This document shows positions 6,210-12,147 of a stretch of DNA of 12,147 bases, one piece after another. The translations under genes and the position numbers were made by a program. This DNA is from Chlorobiota bacterium (GTDB lineage Bacteria > Bacteroidota > Bacteroidia > Bacteroidales > JAADGE01). The stretch lies in contig JAADEE010000172.1 of the NCBI GenBank assembly GCA_013153575.1, forward strand, positions 1 through 12,147, written 5' to 3'. The number at the start of each line of letters is the position of its first letter. The stretch's first letter is position 1. The notes beneath the pieces were generated by a model. It saw only the letters and a list, made by a program, of their open reading frames with translations. It did not search any database and had not been told where the DNA came from.

Positions 6210-7664
6210 ATGCTCAACGATTTCATTTATAACGAAATACTTAACAGTTTAGTTTATGAACCATTAAACAGTCAAAAAAAACTAATTCAGCTGTTAGCAG
6301 AATTTGTTTCAGAAGCCTCATCTGAAAATGAAATATTTCTTTTAAAAGGTTATGCAGGAACAGGAAAAACAAGCACAATTGCAGCATTAGTAAAAGCATT
6401 ACGAAAATTAAAACTTAAAACAATTTTACTTGCTCCAACAGGAAGAGCTGCAAAAGTTTTAAGCACATACTCTAACAAAGAAGCATTTACAATTCATAAA
6501 AAAATATACCGACAACAATCATCAAACTCCGGTTTTGGAAATTTTTCTTTAGATGTAAACCTTCATACAAATACAATTTTTATTGTTGATGAAGCATCAA
6601 TGATTGCAAACCAATCTTTTGACCAGTCTGTTTTTGGTAGCGGACGATTATTAGATGACTTAATAGAATACGTTTATAACCAAAAAGCTTGTAAACTAAT
6701 TTTAATTGGCGACACAGCACAGCTTCCACCTGTTAAACTTGATATTAGTCCGGCTCTTGAAAAAAAAGAACTTGAATTTTATGGTTATGATATTATTGAA
6801 TATGAATTAACCGAAGTTGCAAGGCAAGAAGAAAACTCCGGAATTTTATACAATGCAACAAAAATAAGAAGCATCTTAGAAAAAAGTATGTCTTTTAACG
6901 AAAAAACAAATGTAAAATTTAAAGGATTTCCTAAAATAAAACTTGAGGGTTTTGAAGATGTAAAAAGAGTTTCCGGTTCAGAATTAATTGAAGAAATATC
7001 AGATGCTTACAGCAAATATTCTGAAAAAGATGTTACAATAATTTGTCGTTCTAACAGAATAGCAAATAAATATAATCAGGGAATTAGAAATACTGTTCTT
7101 TTTCGTGAAGACGAAATTTCAGTTGGCGACATGGTTATGGTTGTAAAAAACAATTATTTTTGGGCTGAAAAATATGACAATATTGACTTTATTGCAAATG
7201 GCGACATTGCCGAAATTGTTAGAATAAAATCATATACAGAAAGATATGGATACAGATTTGCCGACCTTACTTTATTATTTCATGATTATAATAATGTAGA
7301 AATTGATGTAAAAGTTATACTTGACACTTTAAGCTCAGAAAAAGCATCTCTTTCTTATGAACAAAATAAAGAGCTTTATGCAAAAATTGAAGAAGATTTT
7401 GCAGATATAAAAAACAAAAGTAAAAGATATAAAAAAATAAAAAATCATCCGTTTTTTAATGCGCTTCAAATAAAGTTTGCTTACGCAATTACTTGCCACA
7501 AGGCACAAGGCGGTCAGTGGAAAAATGTTTTTATTGACCAAGGTTGGCTAACCGAAGAAATGATAAACAAAGAATTTTTAAGGTGGTTATACACAGCCTT
7601 TACCCGTTCTACAAAAGAATTAAACCTTGTTAATTTTAGAAAAGAATTTTTCTATGAAGATTAA
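6210..7664 (+). CDS. Compact RecD-like SF1B DNA helicase
   Basis: A 484-residue ATP-dependent helicase of the RecD/Dda-like SF1B group, which unwinds DNA 5' to 3'. Visible motifs: Walker A GYAGTGKTST at 47-56, motif Ia LLAPTGRAAKVL at 73-84, Walker B IVDEASMI at 125-132, motif III LIGDTAQLPP at 165-174, TEVARQEENSGIL from 201 (arginine-finger region), and, in the UvrD-like C-terminal domain, ITCHKAQGGQW at 427-437 with WLYTAFTRS at 459-467. It is shorter than RecD2 (about 700 or more residues), lacking the N-terminal helix-hairpin-helix part, and no recB or recC is nearby, so it probably acts alone in repair or at stalled forks. The ATG at 6210 stands about 46 residues before Walker A, a normal distance. 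It runs convergent to the M20 gene and shares a 56-bp gap with it. Confidence 0.93.
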   Translation: MLNDFIYNEILNSLVYEPLNSQKKLIQLLAEFVSEASSENEIFLLKGYAGTGKTSTIAALVKALRKLKLKTILLAPTGRAAKVLSTYSNKEAFTIHKKIYRQQSSNSGFGNFSLDVNLHTNTIFIVDEASMIANQSFDQSVFGSGRLLDDLIEYVYNQKACKLILIGDTAQLPPVKLDISPALEKKELEFYGYDIIEYELTEVARQEENSGILYNATKIRSILEKSMSFNEKTNVKFKGFPKIKLEGFEDVKRVSGSELIEEISDAYSKYSEKDVTIICRSNRIANKYNQGIRNTVLFREDEISVGDMVMVVKNNYFWAEKYDNIDFIANGDIAEIVRIKSYTERYGYRFADLTLLFHDYNNVEIDVKVILDTLSSEKASLSYEQNKELYAKIEEDFADIKNKSKRYKKIKNHPFFNALQIKFAYAITCHKAQGGQWKNVFIDQGWLTEEMINKEFLRWLYTAFTRSTKELNLVNFRKEFFYED

Positions 7665-7708
7665 AAAAGAAATGCCTGCTAACGAGAATTTGATAACAAG
7701 CATTTCTT
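7663..7708 (-). terminator. Intrinsic terminator of the M20 dipeptidase gene
   Basis: Downstream of the M20 stop, the minus-strand RNA forms a 15-pair stem, AAGAAATGCTTGTTA with TAGCAGGCATTTCTT (two U.G pairs), with a 12-base loop, followed directly by further U's so that the transcript ends in a run of six (TTCTTTTTT). Only the outer nine pairs survive on the plus strand and no T-run follows there, so it mainly serves the M20 transcript and is weak for the helicase transcript. Confidence 0.88.
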
Positions 7709-7720
7709 AATTTAAATGAT

Positions 7721-9097
7721 TTAAACTGTTGCCATCATTTCAGCATAATACTTATAAAACAATGGTATTGTTTCAATTCCTTTATAGAACATTTCTAAAG
7801 GATTATTTTCATTTGGTGAGTGAATTGCATTACTTTCCAAACCAAATCCCATTAAAATAGACTTAATTCCAAGCACCTCTTCAAATGTTGAAATAATTGG
7901 AATACTTCCTCCACTTCTTACAGGAACAGGTTTTTTGCCAAATACATCAGTGTATGCTTTTTCTGCAGCTTTATATCCTGTAATATTAATTGGTGAAACA
8001 TAACCTTGCCCTCCATGAAGGAAACTAACTTTAACTTTAACAGATTTTGGTGCAATTGCTTTAAAATGCTCTTCAAATAATTTTGCAATTTTAACATTAT
8101 CTTGGTTTGGAACCAACCTCATTGAAACTTTTGCATATGCTTTTGATGGAATTACAGTTTTTGCACCTTCTCCTGTATAACCTGCCCAAATTCCATTAAT
8201 ATCAAGTGCCGGTCTTATTCCTGTTCTTTCATTTGTTGAATAACCTTTTTCTCCGGCAAGTTCTTCAACATCAAGGGCTTTTTTATACTCTTCTTCATTA
8301 TATGGTGCTTTTGCCATTTCGGCTCTTTCTTCTTTGCTAACTTCAATTACATCATCATAAAAACCTTTAATTGTAATTTTACCATCTTCATCAATTAAAC
8401 TTGCAAGAAGTTTTGTAAGAACATTTGCAGGGTTTGCTACTGCACCACCAAATAAACCTGAATGTAAATCTTTATTAGGACCTGTTACTTCAACTTCCAT
8501 ATAAGTTAAGCCTCTTAATCCTGTTGTTATTGATGGTATATCCGGTGCAATCATTCCTGTATCGGAAACTAAAATAACATCTGCTTTAAGAAGTTCTTTA
8601 TTTTCTTCCATAAACTTACGAAGATTTGGTGAACCTATTTCTTCTTCACCTTCAATAATAAACTTCACATTACATGGTAACTGATTTGTTTTTACCATAT
8701 ATTCAAATGCTTTGGCATGCATAAAACCTTGCCCTTTATCATCATCTGCACCTCTTGCATAAATTTTACCATCTCTAATCTCCGGTTCAAAAGGAGGACT
8801 GTCCCATAACTCAATAGGGTCAACAGGCATAACATCCATATGTGCATAAACCAAAACTGTTGGTAAATTTGCATCAATTATTTTTTCACCATAAGTTACC
8901 GGATTTCCTTCTGTTTCCATAACTTGTGCCATATCTGCACCTGCATCAAGTATTGATTTTTTCCAATATTCAGCAGCCTTATACATATCAGGCTTATGTG
9001 CTTCTTCTGAGCTAATTGATGGAATTCTTATTAAACCAAAAAGTTCTTCTAAAAAACGGTCTTTATTATCCTCAATGTATTGTTTTATATCTTTCAT
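7721..9097 (-). CDS. M20-family dipeptidase (carnosinase-like)
   Basis: A 458-residue cytosolic M20/M25/M40 metallodipeptidase of the long CNDP-like subgroup, which cleaves dipeptides with a two-metal site. The site is complete by comparison with human CN2: His86 with Asp88 (YAHMDVMP), the bridging Asp119 (ARGADDDKGQ), Glu152 and Glu153 (EGEEEIGS), Asp179 (LVSDTGM) and His426 (AIHSPNEN). His212 in LHSGLFGG marks the start of the lid/dimerisation domain (about 200-360). The protein begins MKDIKQYIEDNKDRFLEEL without signal peptide. The ATG at 9097 is the only sensible start. Codon choice and acidic, alanine-rich composition look like a well-expressed gene compared with its neighbours. It is a separate unit: a 118-bp gap with inverted repeats precedes it and a strong terminator follows. 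Exact dipeptide specificity cannot be read from sequence. Confidence 0.95.
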   Translation of the reverse strand: MKDIKQYIEDNKDRFLEELFGLIRIPSISSEEAHKPDMYKAAEYWKKSILDAGADMAQVMETEGNPVTYGEKIIDANLPTVLVYAHMDVMPVDPIELWDSPPFEPEIRDGKIYARGADDDKGQGFMHAKAFEYMVKTNQLPCNVKFIIEGEEEIGSPNLRKFMEENKELLKADVILVSDTGMIAPDIPSITTGLRGLTYMEVEVTGPNKDLHSGLFGGAVANPANVLTKLLASLIDEDGKITIKGFYDDVIEVSKEERAEMAKAPYNEEEYKKALDVEELAGEKGYSTNERTGIRPALDINGIWAGYTGEGAKTVIPSKAYAKVSMRLVPNQDNVKIAKLFEEHFKAIAPKSVKVKVSFLHGGQGYVSPINITGYKAAEKAYTDVFGKKPVPVRSGGSIPIISTFEEVLGIKSILMGFGLESNAIHSPNENNPLEMFYKGIETIPLFYKYYAEMMATV

Positions 9098-9162
9098 TTT
9101 TATTTGTTTTATAAATTTGATGTAAATGTACTAAATTTTAAATATTTTTTTACCTGTTTTGT

Positions 9163-9179
9163 TTTATTGAAACAATAAA
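9163..9179. repeat. Small AT hairpin upstream of the M20 gene
   Basis: TTTATTG-AAA-CAATAAA is a perfect 7-bp inverted repeat with a 3-base loop. It directly follows the larger repeat at 9180-9214 and lies 66 bp before the M20 start. It may belong to the terminator region of the preceding operon; it is too A/T-rich to be sure of any function. I see no convincing promoter in this gap, only TACATTTA (9130-9123, minus strand) lacking the final G and a TTTG partner. Confidence 0.35.
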
Positions 9180-9214
9180 CATGTTATAAATCACACAATT
9201 AATTGCATAACATG
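9180..9214 (-). terminator. Inverted repeat after the DUF2141 gene, candidate terminator
   Basis: CATGTTAT (9214-9207) and ATAACATG (9187-9180) are perfect 8-bp arms, extended by one G.U pair on the minus strand, around an 18-base interior that itself contains the 10-bp palindrome CAATTAATTG (9196-9205). It begins two bases after the DUF2141 stop and is followed on the minus strand by TTTATTGTTT, a loose U-rich stretch. This fits an intrinsic terminator for the rarA-kdsA-DUF2141 transcript, weaker than the other two in the window. An operator for the M20 gene is an alternative. Confidence 0.5.
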
Positions 9215-9215
9215 A

Positions 9216-9659
9216 TTATTTTCTAAAAAAAACTCTCATTTTAATTGTTAGTATTTTATTTTTTTCTTTGAAATCAAACTTTGCATCTTTAAATTTGGGA
9301 GGGGCAATTCCTTTTGTATTTCCTGAAACACCCCAGGATTCAACAGGAATACCAACATTAGTTCTGTCAAGTTTCATGTTGGTGTTTTCATCTTGAAAAA
9401 GAGAAATTGCATAAGTTCCATAAGGAATATTTGTGAAAATTATACTTGCTTTTTTATCGCTTATTTTTACAATTTTCTTTTGGTATGCAGTTTCTATATT
9501 TTTAAGAAACCCTGATTTTCCTTCTTCATTATACAAAGCAACATTTATAGTTCCGTTATTGCTTTTAATACCTGTTACAATAATTTTTAATGTCCCTTTT
9601 TGCGAAAAAGAAACATTTGCAACAAACATTAATACAATAAATATAATTTGTTTAACCAT
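9216..9659 (-). CDS. DUF2141 domain secreted protein
   Basis: A 147-residue exported protein. Residues 1-19 form a signal peptide (MVKQIIFIVLMFVANVSFSQ, probable cut before Gln20). The mature part is a DUF2141 domain: TLKIIVTGIKSNNGTINVAL, then FTNIPYGTYAISLFQDENTN with MKLDRTNVGIPVESWG and GIAPPKFKDAKFDF, all of which are family signatures. It is probably a small beta-sandwich; the DENTN-K-D segment could bind calcium, which is a guess. The ATG at 9659 lies 5 bp after the kdsA stop, making it the last gene of the rarA-kdsA unit. Its biological role is not known. No partner protein that would explain the placement beside kdsA is visible. Confidence 0.93.
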   Translation of the reverse strand: MVKQIIFIVLMFVANVSFSQKGTLKIIVTGIKSNNGTINVALYNEEGKSGFLKNIETAYQKKIVKISDKKASIIFTNIPYGTYAISLFQDENTNMKLDRTNVGIPVESWGVSGNTKGIAPPKFKDAKFDFKEKNKILTIKMRVFFRK

Positions 9660-9664
9660 AATTT

Positions 9665-10486
9665 TTAAAACGTTGAAATTACTTTTCTTATTTTAACTAG
9701 TTTTGTTAAAAGGTCTTCAACATGAGTTAAATTAAGCATATTTGCCCCATCAGATTTTGCTTCGGCAGGATTTGGATGTGTTTCCATAAAAATCCCATCA
9801 GCTCCTACTGCAATAGCTGCTTTCGAAATTGTTTCAATCATTTCGGGCTGTCCTCCTGTTACTCCGCTTGTTGTATTTGGTTGCTGTAACGAATGTGTAA
9901 CATCAACAACCACCGGAAATTTATTTTTTTGCATAATTGGCACAGAACGAAAATCAACAATTAAATCTCCATATCCAAACATTGTGCCTCTATCGGTTTG
10001 CATAATAGTGTTATTCCCGGCATCTTTAACTTTCTGCACTGCAAATTGCATAGCATCAGGCGACATAAATTGTCCTTTTTTTATATTCACAACTTTTCCT
10101 GTTTTTGCAGCAGCAATAAGCAAATCTGTTTGTCTTGAAAGAAAAGCCGGAATTTGCAAAACATCAACATATTCAGCAGCTTTGTAAGCATCTTGCTCTG
10201 TGTGAATATCTGTTACAACAGGAACATTAAGTTTTGTTCTAACTTTTTTAAGAATATTTAGAGCTTTTTCATCTCCAATTCCTGTAAAAGAATCAATTCG
10301 TGAACGATTTGCTTTTTTAAAAGATGCTTTAAAAATAAACGGTATTTTTAATTTATCCGTAACTTTTATAAGATGTTTTGCTATTTCAAAAACATTTTCT
10401 TCACTTTCAACTACACAAGGTCCTGCAAGTAGAAAAAAATTGCCCGATTCTGTATGTTTAATGTTTGGTATTGAATTTATCATCAT
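9665..10486 (-). CDS. kdsA: 3-deoxy-8-phosphooctulonate (KDO-8-P) synthase, metal-dependent type
   Basis: KdsA condenses phosphoenolpyruvate with arabinose 5-phosphate to form KDO 8-phosphate, the precursor of the inner core sugar of lipopolysaccharide; it is a cytosolic TIM-barrel tetramer. Length 273 is normal. Diagnostic motifs: LLAGPCVVES at 19-28, FKASFKKANRSRIDSFTG at 52-69, VVTDIHT at 90-96, VNIKKGQFMSP at 133-143, DVTHSLQQPN at 195-204, METHPNPAEAKSDGA at 234-248. Cys24 in AGPC together with His198, Glu235 and Asp246 is the metal-ligand set of the class II enzyme (as in Aquifex), where E. coli has Asn in place of the Cys. The ATG at 10486 overlaps the rarA TGA stop as ATGA; a second ATG follows at once and could also be used. 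The organism therefore probably makes KDO-containing LPS. Confidence 0.97.
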   Translation of the reverse strand: MMINSIPNIKHTESGNFFLLAGPCVVESEENVFEIAKHLIKVTDKLKIPFIFKASFKKANRSRIDSFTGIGDEKALNILKKVRTKLNVPVVTDIHTEQDAYKAAEYVDVLQIPAFLSRQTDLLIAAAKTGKVVNIKKGQFMSPDAMQFAVQKVKDAGNNTIMQTDRGTMFGYGDLIVDFRSVPIMQKNKFPVVVDVTHSLQQPNTTSGVTGGQPEMIETISKAAIAVGADGIFMETHPNPAEAKSDGANMLNLTHVEDLLTKLVKIRKVISTF

Positions 10487-11766
10487 TTTTTATATTTATT
10501 TCCCCAACGTTTTTTAATTAAATCTTTTGTTTTGTTTTCATGGGGGTTGTTTTGTGGTTCGTAAAGTAAAGTATTTTTTATTTCATTTGGCAAAAATTCT
10601 TGCTCAACAAAATTATCTTTGTAAGAATGTGAGTATTTATAATCTTTGCCATAACCTAGTTCTTTCATAAGTTTTGTTGGCGAATTTCTAAGATGTAAAG
10701 GAACAGGAAGGTTGCCCGTTTTCTTAACCAGCTCTTGTGCTTGATTTATTGCTTGGTATGCAGAATTACTTTTGGGAGAATTTGCTAAATAAATTGTTGC
10801 TTCTGAAAGTATAATCCTAGATTCAGGAAAACCAATAACATTAACTGCACTAAAACAATTATTTGCAATTAGTAAAGCATTAGGATTTGCAAGACCAATA
10901 TCTTCTGATGCAAGAATAATTAAACGCCTTGCAATAAATTTTACATCTTCTCCGCCTTCAATCATTCTGGCAAGCCAATAAACCGCAGCATTTGGGTCGC
11001 TACCACGAATTGATTTTATAAATGCCGAAATTATATCATAATGCATTTCGCCATTTTTATCATAGGTTGCAAGTTTACTTTGCAAATTTCTTACAACATT
11101 TTCATCATTAATTATAATTTCTTCTTTTTCAGAAAAAGAATTAACAACAAGTTCAATAATATTCAAAAGTTTGCGAGCATCTCCTCCGGAATGTAAAAAT
11201 AATGCATTTGTTTCTTCAATTTTAATCTTCTTTTTTAAAAGTTCTAGGTCATTTTCTAAAGCATTTTTAAGGAGTTGTTCTAAATCTTTTTTTTCTAATG
11301 ATTTTAAAACATAAACTTGGCATCTTGATAGTAATGGACTTATAACTTCAAAAGAAGGATTTTCAGTAGTTGCTCCAATTAAAGTAATTACTCCTTCTTC
11401 AACTGCTCCAAGAAGTGAGTCTTGTTGCGACTTGCTAAACCTATGAATTTCATCAATAAAAAGAATAGGATTTGGGCGATTAAAAAATGCTTGACTTTTT
11501 GCTTTTTTTATAACTTCACGGACATCTTTAACTCCTGAACTTACAGCACTTAATGTGTAAAATGGTCTTTCAAGTGTGTTGGCAATAATTTTTGCAAGTG
11601 TTGTTTTTCCAACTCCGGGTGGTCCCCATAAAATGAATGATGGAATATTACCACTTTCAATAATTTTTCGCAAAACAGCATCTTTTCCAACAAGATGTTC
11701 TTGCCCGATGTAACCACTTAAATTTTTTGGTCTTAAACGTTCTGCTAATGGTAAGTTGCTGATGAT
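10483..11766 (-). CDS. rarA: Replication-associated recombination protein A (RarA/MgsA), non-canonical start
   Basis: RarA is a clamp-loader-like AAA+ ATPase acting at stalled replication forks with SSB. Numbering from the ATC at 11766 gives 427 residues, the usual length. Visible: LPLAERLRPKNLSGYIGQEH at 5-24, Walker A GPPGVGKTT at 48-56, SSGVKDVREV near 76-85, Walker B LFIDEIHRF at 102-110, sensor 1 IGATTENPS at 130-138, and arginine finger SRC around 148; the MgsA C-terminal domain follows with PLHLRNSPTKLMKELGYG. The TGA stop overlaps kdsA as ATGA. The start is odd: between an in-frame TAA (11787-11785) and the conserved LPLAERL there is no ATG, GTG or TTG. The in-frame ATC at 11766-11764 forms TAATC with the upstream stop, and another ATC follows at 11763-11761. 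The first TTG, at 11673, would delete 31 conserved residues and is unlikely. Gene identity is certain; the start is not. Confidence 0.93.
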   Translation of the reverse strand: MISNLPLAERLRPKNLSGYIGQEHLVGKDAVLRKIIESGNIPSFILWGPPGVGKTTLAKIIANTLERPFYTLSAVSSGVKDVREVIKKAKSQAFFNRPNPILFIDEIHRFSKSQQDSLLGAVEEGVITLIGATTENPSFEVISPLLSRCQVYVLKSLEKKDLEQLLKNALENDLELLKKKIKIEETNALFLHSGGDARKLLNIIELVVNSFSEKEEIIINDENVVRNLQSKLATYDKNGEMHYDIISAFIKSIRGSDPNAAVYWLARMIEGGEDVKFIARRLIILASEDIGLANPNALLIANNCFSAVNVIGFPESRIILSEATIYLANSPKSNSAYQAINQAQELVKKTGNLPVPLHLRNSPTKLMKELGYGKDYKYSHSYKDNFVEQEFLPNEIKNTLLYEPQNNPHENKTKDLIKKRWGNKYKK

Positions 11767-12147
11767 TAATTGTTTTTTGTGATTTTAGATATGTAAACTT
11801 TGTTTCTGTTAAAAAAGAAAACTTTATTTTTTCCTAAAGTTGCCCGTATAATTTCAGTTTTAACAGGAAGTTTAATTTTGCTTTTTTCTCCTGTTACATA
11901 GTTTTGCAACCAAATACTATGCAAATTTCCGGAATAGCAAGCAATATTATCTTCAATAACTTTAAAGTTTTTGTTAAGTTTATATACCGGTAATTCTTTT
12001 TGGTTTCCGGTATTGAAATCATAACTCATTAAATCTCCTGAATTTTTCAGCATAAAAACTTCTTCTGAATTATCAGAAATAGAAATGATTTTATCATTGA
12101 TTTTTATATCTTTTTTATACTCAAGTTTAAAGTTTGAATTAATTTTA
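11766..12147 (-). CDS. C-terminal part of a beta-propeller-like protein, 5' end outside window
   Basis: The frame is open from the window edge to the TAA at 11768-11766, giving 126 visible residues; the ATG at 12053 is internal and probably not the start. No enzyme motif is seen. The sequence alternates short beta-strands with turns, in repeats such as INDKIISISDNSEEVFML, VIEDNIACYSGNLHSIWLQN with YVTGEKSKIKLP, and LGKNKVFFFNRNKVYISKI, each resembling a propeller blade with a hydrophobic strand, a turn and an aromatic strand. This is a pattern judgement, not a family match; a surface or periplasmic propeller protein is possible but the signal region is not visible. Its stop overlaps the possible ATC start of rarA, and its third- and second-last codons end an A AAA AAC heptamer (11778-11772) that could allow a -1 shift into the rarA frame. 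Confidence 0.7.
   Translation of the reverse strand, partial: KINSNFKLEYKKDIKINDKIISISDNSEEVFMLKNSGDLMSYDFNTGNQKELPVYKLNKNFKVIEDNIACYSGNLHSIWLQNYVTGEKSKIKLPVKTEIIRATLGKNKVFFFNRNKVYISKITKNN

Noticed and set aside
7335..7541. 68-residue minus-strand frame inside the helicase gene
   Set aside because: Antisense to conserved helicase motifs, and rich in Phe/Ile/Lys from AT-rich sequence; no sign of a real gene.
8692..8877. 61-residue minus-strand frame inside the M20 gene
   Set aside because: A shifted frame of the same strand as a well-supported enzyme gene, crossing its metal-binding motifs.
9123..9130. TACATTTA as an M20 promoter -7 box
   Set aside because: It lacks the final G and there is no TTTG 19-21 bases upstream.
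9433..10187. Plus-strand open frames opposite DUF2141 and kdsA
   Set aside because: Both are shadows of conserved genes; the hydrophobic product at 9433-9696 is typical of antisense AT-rich coding.

Overview
The window looks like a chromosomal housekeeping segment from an AT-rich member of the Bacteroidota, probably an uncultured or marine Bacteroidales-like lineage. The grounds are: very low G+C throughout, no Shine-Dalgarno-like motifs before the genes, two promoters that match the Bacteroidota sigma consensus exactly (TTTG, 19 bases, TAnnTTTG), a DUF3822 gene joined to rsmD (an arrangement I know from this phylum), and a metal-dependent type KdsA. I see no insertion sequence, CRISPR array, prophage or toxin-antitoxin gene. 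No stretch of 300 bases lacks a gene; the longest gaps are 118 bp (9098-9215) and 112 bp (6098-6209).

Left block (1-2114, plus strand): the C-terminal half of a C1B (bleomycin hydrolase/PepC-like) cysteine peptidase, a probably exported M28 zinc peptidase, and ispF of the MEP isoprenoid pathway. The genes are packed with a 6-bp gap and then a TAATG stop/start overlap. ispF converges on a YihY/BrkB membrane protein gene so tightly that both TAG stops lie in one CTAG palindrome.

Middle block (2111-6097, minus strand): the YihY-family gene with its own promoter; a complete tRNA-Asp(GTC) unit with consensus promoter and intrinsic terminator; then, reading leftwards from 6097, a four-helix membrane protein with a pilin-like soluble part, a DUF3822 protein, and rsmD (16S rRNA G966 methyltransferase), the last two overlapping by 14 bp.

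Right block: a compact RecD-like SF1B helicase on the plus strand (6210-7664) is followed by a convergent M20 dipeptidase gene (7721-9097) with a strong strand-specific terminator. Further right, on the minus strand, comes a tight series: the C-terminal end of a beta-propeller-like protein (cut by the window edge), rarA (replication-associated AAA+ ATPase), kdsA (KDO-8-phosphate synthase, lipopolysaccharide core) and a small secreted DUF2141 protein.

The most unusual observation is at the start of rarA. The conserved RarA N-terminus is encoded, but no ATG, GTG or TTG stands in front of it. The only in-frame candidates are two ATC codons, the first overlapping the upstream stop as TAATC. The upstream frame also carries an A AAA AAC heptamer two codons before its stop, from which a -1 slip would lead into rarA. 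Otherwise this is an ordinary region; I found no clear evidence of an undescribed system.
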